Notes under the pieces: model-generated
What the model saw: only the letters and a program-made list of their open reading frames with translations
Database searches by the model: none
Told to the model about the DNA's origin: nothing
Position numbers and translations under genes: made by a program
NCBI RefSeq assembly: GCF_017313085.1
Contig: NZ_JAFLNF010000002.1
Coordinates: 620,001 to 684,000 of the forward strand
From: Roseibium limicola
Lineage (GTDB): Bacteria; Pseudomonadota; Alphaproteobacteria; Rhizobiales; Stappiaceae
Direction: 5' to 3'
Length of the DNA: 64,000 nucleotides
Shown: positions 15,707-23,501 of the stretch, in pieces
Position numbering within the stretch: position 1 is the first letter of the stretch
How the letters are laid out: the number at the start of each line of letters is the position of its first letter

Positions 15707-15780
15707 TGGAGCGGGTGAAGGGAATCGAACCCTCGTCGTCAGCTTGGAAGGCTGCTGCTCTACCATTGAGCTACACCCGC
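15707..15780 (-). tRNA. tRNA-Gly (TCC)
   Basis: The 74-base gene starts GCGGGTGTAGCTCAATGG, has an anticodon loop CTTCCAA giving TCC, a T-arm with GGTTCGATTCC, and an encoded CCA. It lies between tRNA-Tyr and tuf and is probably transcribed with both. Confidence 0.97.
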
Positions 15781-15801
15781 GCAACAACACAAGAAAGACG
15801 A

Positions 15802-15886
15802 TGGTGGAGGAGGTTGGATTCGAACCAACGTAGGCATAGCCAGCGGATTTACAGTCCGCCCCCTTTAGCCACTCGGGCACTCCTCC
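15802..15886 (-). tRNA. tRNA-Tyr (GTA)
   Basis: The 85-base gene has the long variable arm of a class II tRNA. It starts GGAGGAGTGCCCGAGTGGCT, the anticodon loop CTGTAAA gives GTA, the T-arm contains GGTTCGAATCC, and CCA is encoded. It is first in the tRNA-Tyr, tRNA-Gly, tuf, tRNA-Trp, secE row. Confidence 0.97.
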
Positions 15887-15970
15887 ATCTCGTCCTACCT
15901 CACGCCGAAGCGGTCAGGATGGCTTACCGAAGAGCTCGTCCGTTAAGGGCGAGCAATCCCGTTGCGGCGT

Positions 15971-15999
15971 GTTATGCAGATGGCGACTGTCGGTGTCAA
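15971..15999 (-). promoter_or_regulatory. Promoter upstream of tRNA-Tyr-tRNA-Gly-tuf
   Basis: On the minus strand a perfect -35 TTGACA (15999-15994), a 17-base spacer and a -10 CATAAC (15976-15971) precede tRNA-Tyr by about 85 bases. A second TTGACA lies some 25 bases further up, so a tandem promoter is possible. The remainder of the 15887-16377 gap holds no gene that I can support. Confidence 0.7.
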
Positions 16000-16377
16000 C
16001 GCCGATTTTCACGCAAGCTGTCAAAAAGTTTGCATAACCGGTTTGAAACCCGCACTCACCGCTGTTTTTTCATTCAGAGACGCCCTGGAAAAATCGCATT
16101 TCTTCGCTGATTTCCGCCACTTAAGCCACATTCAGGTCACTTCTTCACATACCCGACCTGACCGCTTGTGGACAAATTTCACAGGGGCTTTTCGCTCGCG
16201 CTTGCATGCTTTTCATAAATGTTATTCAGCCCAAAGACCTGAATCACACACCCCTACCGCCAGCGTTTTGGCGTCCGGCCTTCACTCGGCCACAGGGCAG
16301 TAGCAGCCTCAAGCAGAGGCGCGCCCGTCGGTTCTTTTCAATTGCACCGGCTGGCGCTGGGGATTATTGGAAGGGCC

Positions 16378-17184
16378 ATGACCGACAAGCCGACAAGATC
16401 CAGCGGGCGCCCAGGCGCGCGCAAGAACAAATCCTTCGTCAAACCAGGCCCGCGCCGCCCCGGCGTGCAGCCCGAAGGACCTGTTCTCCTATATGGGCTT
16501 CACACTGTGGAAGCCGCCTTTGGCAACCAGGCCCGCACGCGCATCAAGCTTTATGCGTCGGAAAATGCCGTCAACCGCCTGCAAGAGCGCAACGTGAAGA
16601 TCGACGTCCCCGTCGAGATGAAGTCGCCGCGCGAGCTGGACCGCATGGTCAGCAAGGACGCCGTGCACCAGGGCATGATCCTGGAAGCCGAGCCCCTGCC
16701 CGCCTATGGCGCGGAAGAGCTGTCCGGCGCCCGGCTGGTTCTGGCGCTCGACCAGGTCACCGATCCGCACAACGTCGGCGCCATCATGCGCTCCGCCGTT
16801 GCCCTCGGTGCGGACGCCATCGTGACAACCGAGCGCCACGCCCCCGAAGAAGGCTCCGTGCTGGCCAAATCCGCCAGCGGCGCCCTCGACATGATCAAGC
16901 ATGTGCGGGTGAAGAACATGTCGCGCTTTGTCGACGAGATGAACGACCAGGGCTTTACCTGCATCGCCCTGGACAGCGACGGCCCGGCCTCGCTGGAAGA
17001 CACTGACTTTGGCGACAAGACGGTTCTGATGCTCGGCGCCGAAGGCAAGGGCGTGCGCCAGGGCGTGCGCAACGCCTGCGGAAACCTGGCCCGCCTCGAC
17101 ATGCCTGGCGAAATCCGCTCGCTCAACGTGTCGAACGCCGCCGTTCTGTCTCTCTATATAGCGCGCCAGAAACTCGGTCTGTAA
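16378..17184 (+). CDS. rlmB: 23S rRNA (guanosine-2'-O-)-methyltransferase, TrmH/SpoU family
   Basis: SpoU-type ribose methyltransferase of 268 residues, most like RlmB (Gm2251 of E. coli 23S rRNA). An N-terminal basic tail (RSSGRPGARKNKSFVKPGPR) and a substrate-binding domain (LLYGLHTVEAAFGNQ) precede the knotted catalytic domain. The three SpoU motifs are DPHNVGAIMRSA, LGAEGKGVR and LNVSNAAVLSLY. The ATG at 16378 has GGAAGG nearby, while a TTG 12 codons earlier lacks support. The gene converges on the VOC gene with a 10-base gap. The exact rRNA or tRNA target is inferred from family resemblance. Confidence 0.88.
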   Translation: MTDKPTRSSGRPGARKNKSFVKPGPRRPGVQPEGPVLLYGLHTVEAAFGNQARTRIKLYASENAVNRLQERNVKIDVPVEMKSPRELDRMVSKDAVHQGMILEAEPLPAYGAEELSGARLVLALDQVTDPHNVGAIMRSAVALGADAIVTTERHAPEEGSVLAKSASGALDMIKHVRVKNMSRFVDEMNDQGFTCIALDSDGPASLEDTDFGDKTVLMLGAEGKGVRQGVRNACGNLARLDMPGEIRSLNVSNAAVLSLYIARQKLGL

Positions 17185-17194
17185 GTCAGCCGGA

Positions 17195-17548
17195 TCACGG
17201 AATACGCGCAAAGATCAAAAGATTGCCGTGCGGATCATGAAGGTGGAATTCCTTCATGTTCCACGGCCTGACGGCAAAGTCGCTCAACCGCGGCACTTGC
17301 TTGTTGTGAAATTCTTCAAACAGCGCGTCGATGCCACCGCCACGAATATAGCAGCTGCTGTTTTCGCAAAACTCCGCCCGGTCGGTCAGCCAGAAGTGCA
17401 GCTCCATGGTCTCGCGCCGCAGGATCACCCGCGTCGGGCTTTCATAGATCACCCTGAACGCCAGAACATCCCGGTAGAAATCCCGTGTCACGGCCAGGTC
17501 CAGAGATGGCAGGACCGGAATGCACTCCACTGCGTTTTCGTCACTCAT
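17195..17548 (-). CDS. VOC-superfamily (glyoxalase/bleomycin-resistance fold) protein
   Basis: The 117-residue protein carries two beta-alpha-beta-beta-beta modules typical of the vicinal oxygen chelate fold. It begins with IPVLPSLDLAVTRDFYRDVL and ends with FHLHDPHGNLLIFARIP. Proteins of this short type resemble bleomycin-binding proteins, but many have other or unknown ligands. The ATG at 17548 has AGGAG eight bases upstream, and an ATG seven codons earlier is less well placed. It lies just downstream of the HmuQ-like gene on the same strand, beyond a hairpin. Substrate unknown. Confidence 0.85.
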   Translation of the reverse strand: MSDENAVECIPVLPSLDLAVTRDFYRDVLAFRVIYESPTRVILRRETMELHFWLTDRAEFCENSSCYIRGGGIDALFEEFHNKQVPRLSDFAVRPWNMKEFHLHDPHGNLLIFARIP

Positions 17549-17577
17549 CTGCTGCGCTCCTCTTATCAAGAAAAGAC

Positions 17578-17598
17578 CGCGCGATTAAATCACGCGCG
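17578..17598 (-). terminator. Hairpin after the HmuQ-like gene
   Basis: CGCGCG arms (17578-17583 and 17593-17598) enclose a 9-base loop and on the minus strand are followed by GTCTTTTCTT. It lies 20 bases after the HmuQ-like stop and before the VOC start. Confidence 0.55.
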
Positions 17599-17618
17599 AT
17601 CTTCTCAAAAACTGACAA

Positions 17619-17927
17619 TCAAAGAACCGAGTCAAACCCTTCGAACTGCGGATGACCCGCATACATGCCCTTGTTGTTGCCGGCGTTCTTATGCGCGTTG
17701 CGGAACTGCTCGGACTTGGTCCAGGCAACAAAGTCTTCCTTGTTGGCCCACACGGTGTGAGAGGCATAGAGCACGGTTTCGCCGTCTTCGGCTTCCGGCC
17801 CCTTCAGCAGGTTGAAGCTCTTGAACCCGGCCATTTCGTTCAGCTGGGAATCCCGGCTTCTCCAGACGGTTTCAAAATCGGCCTCATGGCCCTTGTTGAC
17901 GCGAAAACGGTTCATGGCGACAAACAT
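17619..17927 (-). CDS. HmuQ/HmuD-like haem-degrading monooxygenase (ABM fold)
   Basis: Small dimeric alpha-beta barrel protein of 102 residues. It starts MFVAMNRFRVNKGHEADFET and contains LYASHTVWANKEDFVAWTKS and GHPQFEGFDSVL. It closely resembles my recollection of Bradyrhizobium HmuQ/HmuD, IsdG-like enzymes that open haem to biliverdin and release iron. The ATG at 17927 follows a strong AGGAGGGG. A 19-base palindrome (18066-18084) lies upstream and may bind an iron regulator. No haem uptake genes are nearby. A general antibiotic-biosynthesis-monooxygenase function is the fallback. Confidence 0.82.
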   Translation of the reverse strand: MFVAMNRFRVNKGHEADFETVWRSRDSQLNEMAGFKSFNLLKGPEAEDGETVLYASHTVWANKEDFVAWTKSEQFRNAHKNAGNNKGMYAGHPQFEGFDSVL

Positions 17928-18065
17928 GGTGTCCCCTCCTTGTTGAATGGTGGCATCTCCCGGCATGGCAGTGCCGCTGAAGACAGGCACCCGACCCGAC
18001 GCAACGCAACGTGGATTTTCCCGAGATCGGGACGCGCCCGGCGTCGCCCGCCGGATCAGATGAAT

Positions 18066-18084
18066 GTTGAATTCAATATTCAAC
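18066..18084. promoter_or_regulatory. 19-bp perfect palindrome upstream of the HmuQ-like gene
   Basis: GTTGAATTCAATATTCAAC has 7-base arms (GTTGAAT/ATTCAAC) around 5 bases. It lies 139 bases upstream of the haem monooxygenase start in an otherwise gene-free stretch (17928-18304). The spacing fits a repressor site in the promoter. The regulator is unknown; Irr, RirA and Fur-family proteins are possible because of the downstream gene. Confidence 0.5.
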
Positions 18085-18304
18085 TATTTAGACAGGTGCA
18101 AGTGCGAAGTTCGGCGCCCGCGGCCATTCAATGCCCCCTTGAAAATTTCAGCCTCCCACCAGAAAAGCTTCATGTTTTCCACAAGGTGGCAGCAAAAACG
18201 GGCGTCCAAATCGGCTTTCGCTGGATAACCCGAAAATTCTTCAAAAAATTTTGCATTTAGGGCTGGCATCCCCGAAACAATCTGCTAGAAGCCTTCCCAG
18301 CAGC

Positions 18305-18380
18305 GCCGGTATAGCTCAGCTGGTAGAGCACCTGATTTGTAATCAGGGGGTCACGGGTTCGAATCCTGTTGCCGGCACCA
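18305..18380 (+). tRNA. tRNA-Thr (TGT)
   Basis: The 76-base gene starts GCCGGTATAGCTCAGCTGG, the anticodon loop TTTGTAA gives TGT, the T-arm contains GGTTCGAATCC, and CCA is encoded. A possible promoter is CTGGCA (18263-18268), a 16-base spacer and CTAGAA (18285-18290), a modest match. The 3' side borders a small accessory patch. Confidence 0.97.
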
Positions 18381-18404
18381 CTGCTCCTTGGCAGTGGTGC
18401 TTTT
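18376..18404 (+). terminator. tRNA-Thr terminator overlapping its CCA end
   Basis: CACCACTGC (18376-18384) and GCAGTGGTG (18391-18399) form a perfect 9-bp stem with a 6-base loop, then CTTTT. The left arm includes the last five bases of the tRNA, so the terminator stem uses the encoded CCA end itself. Confidence 0.85.
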
Positions 18405-18544
18405 CGCGAAAAGCCCGTTCGATCAAGATCGAACACACGCGCTGCATTTTTTCCGAATTTTTGATCTGCTTTTAGTGCGCCGTCCACATTGCTCGTGGGC
18501 ATGTTGTAGCGCGTCCAATACCATTCAACCTGGCAACCTTCACT

Positions 18545-18722
18545 CCATAGATCTAACCTCTGGGTGTTGCCATTTGTCCTTGCCGGCGCTGCGATAGTCC
18601 ACCGGCGACTGACCATAGACGCGTTGGAATTCCCGGTAGAAATTTGACCGCCTGACCGCTCGGCCACACGCGCGACGCTCTCCTCGCCGTTGACCAGAAG
18701 GTCTGCCGCATAGGCGAGCCGA
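18545..18722 (-). pseudogene. Frameshifted C-terminal fragment of an AraC-family regulator
   Basis: On the minus strand one frame reads LAYAADLLVNGEESVARVAE then RSG. A second frame continues SNFYREFQRVYGQSPVDYRS. Joined, these are the two helix-turn-helix motifs of the AraC DNA-binding domain, in the order and spacing of the family, interrupted by a frameshift near base 18650. The N-terminal sensing domain is missing. A plus-strand reading frame begins right upstream (about 18729, VDVLLLAGTRYDALTLKRF) and could be the edge of another lost gene that I cannot name. The rest of 18381-18856 holds nothing else I can support. Confidence 0.65.
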
Positions 18723-18856
18723 AACCCGTTGACGTGTTGCTACTGGCCGGCACCCGCTACGACGCATTGACCCTGAAGCGCTTCTGCGACCTCAACCTGG
18801 AGGAGCCGGCCTGCACGATCTTGGCCGATTGGAAAATTGCCCGCACACCCCAAAGA

Positions 18857-20428
18857 CTAATCAGCACCAGAATCCCCTTTAATTGCAGTATTGCAATAAG
18901 GGTGAACTAACTGCGCATTCTGAATACTTCCAGCACCACCATGCGAAACTGGATGGATATGGTCATATGAAACTGATTTGATAACGTGCAAATACCCTTT
19001 GCAAATCGAGCAGCGCGGAGCACTAACTATGGCCGCCTGAAGGTAGGCAGCAGACTTTACGTCGTTGGTAAAACCCTTCGGGGCGTCAATGATCTGCAAA
19101 TTGCCGGCAGCACCTTCGAGACCCAGAGCCAGCAGAATCTCGTTATCCGAGACTTCTTTTTCTTCCCGATACACTTCAACGAGGTACCTAAATAATTTCG
19201 CAACGCGATCAACCCGCTGAGCACTATTTACGTTTGCTAAGCCTTGATTGATCAACGACTTTCTTTCGAGAAAGGTTTTTTCTAATTTTTCTCTCGAAGA
19301 TGTAAATTTCTTGAACCAATCTTTGTCATTGTTTCTAAGCGCATCGGCAATAACCCTGATGATACCGAGGAAAAGAAAGCGGCTGTGCTTCCCTCTCTCA
19401 GTGTAGAAATAAACCGCAGGATGCAGGCCTAAGCTTCCAGGAGCATTTCCTGAAACACGATTAGCCACCCTAAGGCTTCTCTTCAATAAGCTAATCGTCT
19501 CCGAGCCGTCTGGATCTTCAGACACCATCTGTAATTGTTTTCTGGTGTCTGGATTACCATCTACAAGTGCAAAAAGGTCGATTAGCGATTTCAACGCATC
19601 TACAGGGGAGCTAGCTCCACCTACAGGAAGATCGAGCGTTTTAATGGGCTCATCGACAAAGGGCTGGAAGTATATTTCGTTCTGCCTAGAAGATAGATAT
19701 TCTATTTCTTTCTGGACTTCTATTTCAAATTTAGACCAATATTTATGACCGGTTCCAGACCGCACTATAGATCGAGCAGCGATTGCGTAAGATTTTTGCC
19801 GATTTTTGAGCAATAGTTCTTCCGTCTTATCTAAAACCGTACCTTGTGAATTAATTTTGAAAAAAGAAGTTTCAGCTACTTCCTGATTGCCTTGGACCCA
19901 CTGAACATGCAGAGAACGAGAAAAAATTATTGAGTGAATTCGAGCTTTTTCTGCATTAGATTCCAAATCAGCCTCGGTAAGAGCAAGATAGTCGGCGTAT
20001 CGGCCAACCTCTTTCTCGACGGCCTTTCGCGTTTTATCCGCTATTTTTCTCTGTTCTTCTTGAACGCTTTGAGAAAAGAAAGAATTGGAAAACGATCCCG
20101 CTCCGTAGTCGTTTTCTACCCAAGCCTTAAGCGCACTGAGTCTATGCGCCCCATCGATTACAAATACAAAAGATTCTGACTTCCATAGTATTAGTGCAGG
20201 GATTAGTTCACCGGAAACAAAGCTTCTAATTAGATTCACAACTTGACTTGTCGTCCAATGATTGGTTTCACGCTGAAAATCCGGTTTTCTAAGAAATTTT
20301 GCAGTAGGGCTCGCTCCTGTTATTTCTGAGAGCTTAAGTGTGTTCCCAAGCTCAACCGAAATGGATTCTGACTGTAGAGCAAAGTCCGCCCGCCTAATCA
20401 TGGCATCCAGCACTACACGGTTCGCCAT
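18857..20428 (-). CDS. DUF262/ParB-like domain protein with C-terminal HNH endonuclease
   Basis: The 523-residue product has an N-terminal domain resembling DUF262 (GmrS-like): FLRKPDFQRETNHWTTSQVV, then FVFVIDGAHRLSALKAW. The latter stands where the family has its DGQQR motif. The middle is helical and charged. The last 55 residues form an HNH nuclease with zinc cysteines: CSICKG, then SYDHIHPVSHGGAGSIQNAQ and HPYCN. ATG 20428 has GGGAG five bases upstream; a TTG 21 codons earlier is rejected. Base and codon use are clearly more AT-rich than the neighbours, pointing to horizontal gain. DUF262-nuclease proteins include GmrSD, BrxU and SspE phage-defence enzymes, so defence is a reasonable guess. 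Its target is unknown. Confidence 0.8.
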   Translation of the reverse strand: MANRVVLDAMIRRADFALQSESISVELGNTLKLSEITGASPTAKFLRKPDFQRETNHWTTSQVVNLIRSFVSGELIPALILWKSESFVFVIDGAHRLSALKAWVENDYGAGSFSNSFFSQSVQEEQRKIADKTRKAVEKEVGRYADYLALTEADLESNAEKARIHSIIFSRSLHVQWVQGNQEVAETSFFKINSQGTVLDKTEELLLKNRQKSYAIAARSIVRSGTGHKYWSKFEIEVQKEIEYLSSRQNEIYFQPFVDEPIKTLDLPVGGASSPVDALKSLIDLFALVDGNPDTRKQLQMVSEDPDGSETISLLKRSLRVANRVSGNAPGSLGLHPAVYFYTERGKHSRFLFLGIIRVIADALRNNDKDWFKKFTSSREKLEKTFLERKSLINQGLANVNSAQRVDRVAKLFRYLVEVYREEKEVSDNEILLALGLEGAAGNLQIIDAPKGFTNDVKSAAYLQAAIVSAPRCSICKGYLHVIKSVSYDHIHPVSHGGAGSIQNAQLVHPYCNTAIKGDSGAD

Positions 20429-20775
20429 TCTATCTCCCAATTTTGCTCTGGTGCCCAATTCAGTCCACGGTAAAGTAAACGTCAGTTTCAATGCTTATCT
20501 GAAAGTTCAACATGATTTCGCCGACCTACAATCGAGAGCCGGGCGACATACAGAATTGTAGTGCCTAGCCCGCAAATTAGTCAAAGTTGCAATCCACCAC
20601 CAAAAAAATTTGTTTTCCTTTTCCGAATTCAATCTTTTTCTTAGTTACCCTGCGCCAGCAAGAATCCAACAGCCATCAGAGCGCCGGCTGCACATTCAAA
20701 CTTCACAGCAAATAAAAGCCCGGGACAGCGGTGGGTTTGGCGTGGGGCTCGCTGGTCCACCTCCTCCCAAAAAAC
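20429..20775. other. AT-rich gap between DUF262-HNH gene and transporter operon
   Basis: About 350 bases with no gene I can support. The half nearest the HNH gene is AT-rich and presumably holds its promoter. The half nearest the transporter operon returns to high G+C. I could not find a clear terminator for the operon or a tRNA-like direct repeat that would mark an island border. Confidence 0.5.
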
Positions 20776-21606
20776 TCAGATCTCGCCGGAAACAGACCGG
20801 GTCTGAAAAAGCTTCCAGGCGAAGGTTGCCAAGAACAGGGCGGTCATCAGCAGGATGGCCGTTGGCGCCGGGGCGCTGTCGAGGAAGAAGCTGAGGTAGA
20901 TCCCGCCAGTCAGGGACAGCACGGTGACACCGACTGCGACCATCATCATCTGCGCAAAGCGCCGGGTGATGAGAAAGGCGATGGCGCCGGGCCCGATCAG
21001 CAGACCGACGGCGAGGATCAGACCAACCGCCTTCAGCGTGCCGACGATGGTCAGCGACAGCACGCACAGCAGCCCGTAGTGCAGCCATTTGACCCGCAGG
21101 CCGATGGCCTTGGCCTGCGCCGGATCAAAGGCGTGCAGCAGCAGATCCTTCCAGAACACCAGCAGCAGCCCGGTAACCACCAGCGAGATCAGCCCGGCGG
21201 TCAACAGATCGGCCGAGCCGACGCCGAGCATGTTGCCGAACAGGATGTGGTCGAGGTGAACGTTGGAGGTGATTTTGGTGTAGAGCACCAGGCCAAAGCC
21301 GAACATGCCCGAAAACACCACCCCCATCACCGTGTCCTGCTTCACCCGGCTGTTTTCCTTTAGGTAACCGGTGAGCAGCGCGCAGGTCATGCCGGCGCCA
21401 AACGCCCCGATCAACAGCGGAATGTTGAGGATATAGGCCAGCACCACCCCGGGCAGCACCGCATGGCTGATGGCATCGCCCATCAGCGACCAGCCCTTCA
21501 ACACCAGAAAGCACGACAGCATGGCCGTCGGCGGTGCCAGCAGCAGCGCCACCAGAAAGGCGTTCTGCATGAAGGGAAACTGGAAGGGAAACAGCAGCTC
21601 CTGCAT
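20776..21606 (-). CDS. sitD: Manganese/iron ABC transporter, permease (SitD type)
   Basis: Membrane subunit of the ABC-3 permease family, 276 residues with about eight hydrophobic segments. It begins [20 protein letters not shown]. The conserved block LKGWSLMGDAISHAVLPGVV is the family signature. Its ATG overlaps the stop of the preceding permease by one base (TGATG), so the two are translationally coupled. It is last gene of the operon sitA-B-C-D. Longer in-frame starts run into the neighbouring gene and are rejected. Confidence 0.9.
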   Translation of the reverse strand: MQELLFPFQFPFMQNAFLVALLLAPPTAMLSCFLVLKGWSLMGDAISHAVLPGVVLAYILNIPLLIGAFGAGMTCALLTGYLKENSRVKQDTVMGVVFSGMFGFGLVLYTKITSNVHLDHILFGNMLGVGSADLLTAGLISLVVTGLLLVFWKDLLLHAFDPAQAKAIGLRVKWLHYGLLCVLSLTIVGTLKAVGLILAVGLLIGPGAIAFLITRRFAQMMMVAVGVTVLSLTGGIYLSFFLDSAPAPTAILLMTALFLATFAWKLFQTRSVSGEI

Positions 21607-22490
21607 CACATGCCCTCCGAAAGGCTGGCAGCGTCTGCCGGTTCCTGCAAGGCCCGCGCCGCGCGGCGTTTCGCGGCCAGCAGCCCATGCTTGGGCGCGA
21701 CCACAAACACCACCAGAAAGATCAGCGTTTGCAGGCTGATGATCAGCCCGCCGGTGGCGCCGTCGACGAAATACGACAGGTAAGCCCCGAGGAAGCTGGT
21801 GGCCGCGCCGATGAAGACGCTGACCATCAAGAGGCGCGGAAACCGGTCGCACAGCAGATAGGCGGTGGCGCCCGGCGTCACCACCATGGCGATGACCAGA
21901 AACGCCCCGACAGTCTGCAGCGCCGCGACACAACAGGCCGACAGCAGCACGAAGAACAGGAATTTCAGGCGACCGGGGTTGAGACCGATGGAGCGGGCGT
22001 GGTTCTCGTCAAAGAACGCCACCATCAGGTCCTTCCACTTCAGCAGCAGCACGATCAGCGACACGGTGCCGATGATCACCAGCTGCAGCGTGTCCTCCGG
22101 CGTGATCGCCAGAATGTTGCCGAGAATGATCGTCTGCACATCCACCTGAACCGGCGAAACGGAGACCATGAACAGGCCGAGACCGAAGAAGCCGGTGAAG
22201 ATCAACCCGATCACCGCATCTTCCTTCAGGCCGGTGCGCTGGTTGAGAAACAGCATGGAGGCCGCCGCCAGACCACCGGACAGAAAGGCGCCAAGCGCAA
22301 ACGGCAGCCCCAGCATATAGGCCCCGGCCACACCGGGCACGATGGAATGGCTGAGCGCATCACCGATCAGCGACCAACCCTTCAGCATCAGATAGGCGGA
22401 GAGAAAGGCACAGACGCCGCCGACCAGCGCGCTGACGAAAATGGCGTTGGTCATGTAGCCATAGGAGAAAGGAACCAGCAGCTCGCTCAT
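21606..22490 (-). CDS. sitC: Manganese/iron ABC transporter, permease (SitC type)
   Basis: Second ABC-3 permease, 294 residues, similar to its downstream partner ([20 protein letters not shown]) with about eight membrane segments and a basic C-terminal tail. Two different permeases, rather than a homodimer, are typical of Sit/Yfe-type manganese-iron transporters. Its ATG overlaps the ATPase stop by four bases (ATGA). Confidence 0.9.
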   Translation of the reverse strand: MSELLVPFSYGYMTNAIFVSALVGGVCAFLSAYLMLKGWSLIGDALSHSIVPGVAGAYMLGLPFALGAFLSGGLAAASMLFLNQRTGLKEDAVIGLIFTGFFGLGLFMVSVSPVQVDVQTIILGNILAITPEDTLQLVIIGTVSLIVLLLKWKDLMVAFFDENHARSIGLNPGRLKFLFFVLLSACCVAALQTVGAFLVIAMVVTPGATAYLLCDRFPRLLMVSVFIGAATSFLGAYLSYFVDGATGGLIISLQTLIFLVVFVVAPKHGLLAAKRRAARALQEPADAASLSEGM

Positions 22491-23416
22491 GCCTGCCCCT
22501 TTTCCGCAAGGGTCTCATCGGCATCAGTTGGCAGCTCAGGCGGCGGCGGATTGGCGGTGCGCGCCTGCTCGTCGTACATGACAAACGGCCGCTCATCGTC
22601 GGTGATGATGGTCACCGAGCGGGCGTCATCATCGTCGTGAAGATCCGCCCCGCCCAGCACGAAGTGCCGCAGCACACCGCCGAAGGCTTTTTCCAGATTG
22701 GCGCGCGTGAAGATCTCCGAGGTCGGCCCGAAAGCCAGAACCGTGCCTTTGACCAGTATCGTCTGGTCACAGAACTCCGGCACAGATCCGAGGTTGTGGG
22801 TGGAGACCAGCATCACCTTGCCCTCGTCGCGCAACTCGCGCAGCAGGGTGACAATGGCTTCCTCGGTCTGAACGTCGACGCCGGTAAACGGCTCGTCCAG
22901 CAGGATCACCTCGCCTTCCTGCGCCAGGGCCCGGGCCAGAAACACCCGCTTGCGTTGCCCGCCGGACAGCTCACCGATCTGCCGCTTGGCATAATCCAGC
23001 ATGTTGACCCGCGACAGCGCCGCATGGACGGCAGCCTTGTCCTTGGCCGAGGGAATCCGCAAGAAACCCATGTGACCATAGCGGCCCATCATCACCACGT
23101 CTTCCACCAGCACCGGAAAGCTCCAGTCGACCTCCTCGGCCTGGGGTACATAAGCAACGATGCCCGCCTTCAGCGCCTTGGAAACGCTCAAGCCCAGTAT
23201 CGAGATTTCACCGCCGGTCAGCGGCAGAAACCCCATCAGGGATTTGAAAAGAGTGGATTTGCCCGCGCCATTGACCCCGACGAGCGCGGCAATCGCCCCC
23301 TTCGGCACGGCAAAGGAGGCATGGCGCAGGGCCGTTACGCCGTTGCGATAGGAAACCGTTACGTCTCGTGCCCAGACCCCGGCCGAGCTGCAATCAACAT
23401 CAGAAAGTTGCGTCAA
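22487..23416 (-). CDS. sitB: Manganese/iron ABC transporter, ATPase (SitB type)
   Basis: ABC ATPase of about 309 residues: Walker [11 protein letters not shown]-loop VPQAEEVDW, signature [15 protein letters not shown], Walker [13 protein letters not shown], and the switch histidine in STHNLG. A C-terminal tail of about 50 acidic and proline-rich residues is longer than usual. The start is uncertain. I chose TTG at 23416 ([13 protein letters not shown]) because AAGG lies eight bases upstream and the family similarity starts soon after. A TTG at 23488 would add 24 residues without a visible ribosome site. Confidence 0.88.
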   Translation of the reverse strand: MTQLSDVDCSSAGVWARDVTVSYRNGVTALRHASFAVPKGAIAALVGVNGAGKSTLFKSLMGFLPLTGGEISILGLSVSKALKAGIVAYVPQAEEVDWSFPVLVEDVVMMGRYGHMGFLRIPSAKDKAAVHAALSRVNMLDYAKRQIGELSGGQRKRVFLARALAQEGEVILLDEPFTGVDVQTEEAIVTLLRELRDEGKVMLVSTHNLGSVPEFCDQTILVKGTVLAFGPTSEIFTRANLEKAFGGVLRHFVLGGADLHDDDDARSVTIITDDERPFVMYDEQARTANPPPPELPTDADETLAEKGQA

Positions 23417-23501
23417 AATTCGCGTCCTTCGAGGGCCTGCCGGCGCCTCATCATGTGAGGGACGCCGGCCCTCTCCGGCCAGCGCCAAAGAAGACTCAAG
23501 A

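Noticed and set aside
18084..18269. 61-residue minus-strand reading frame
   Set aside because: No ribosome site, composition unlike neighbours, and it overlaps the palindrome and promoter area of the HmuQ-like gene.
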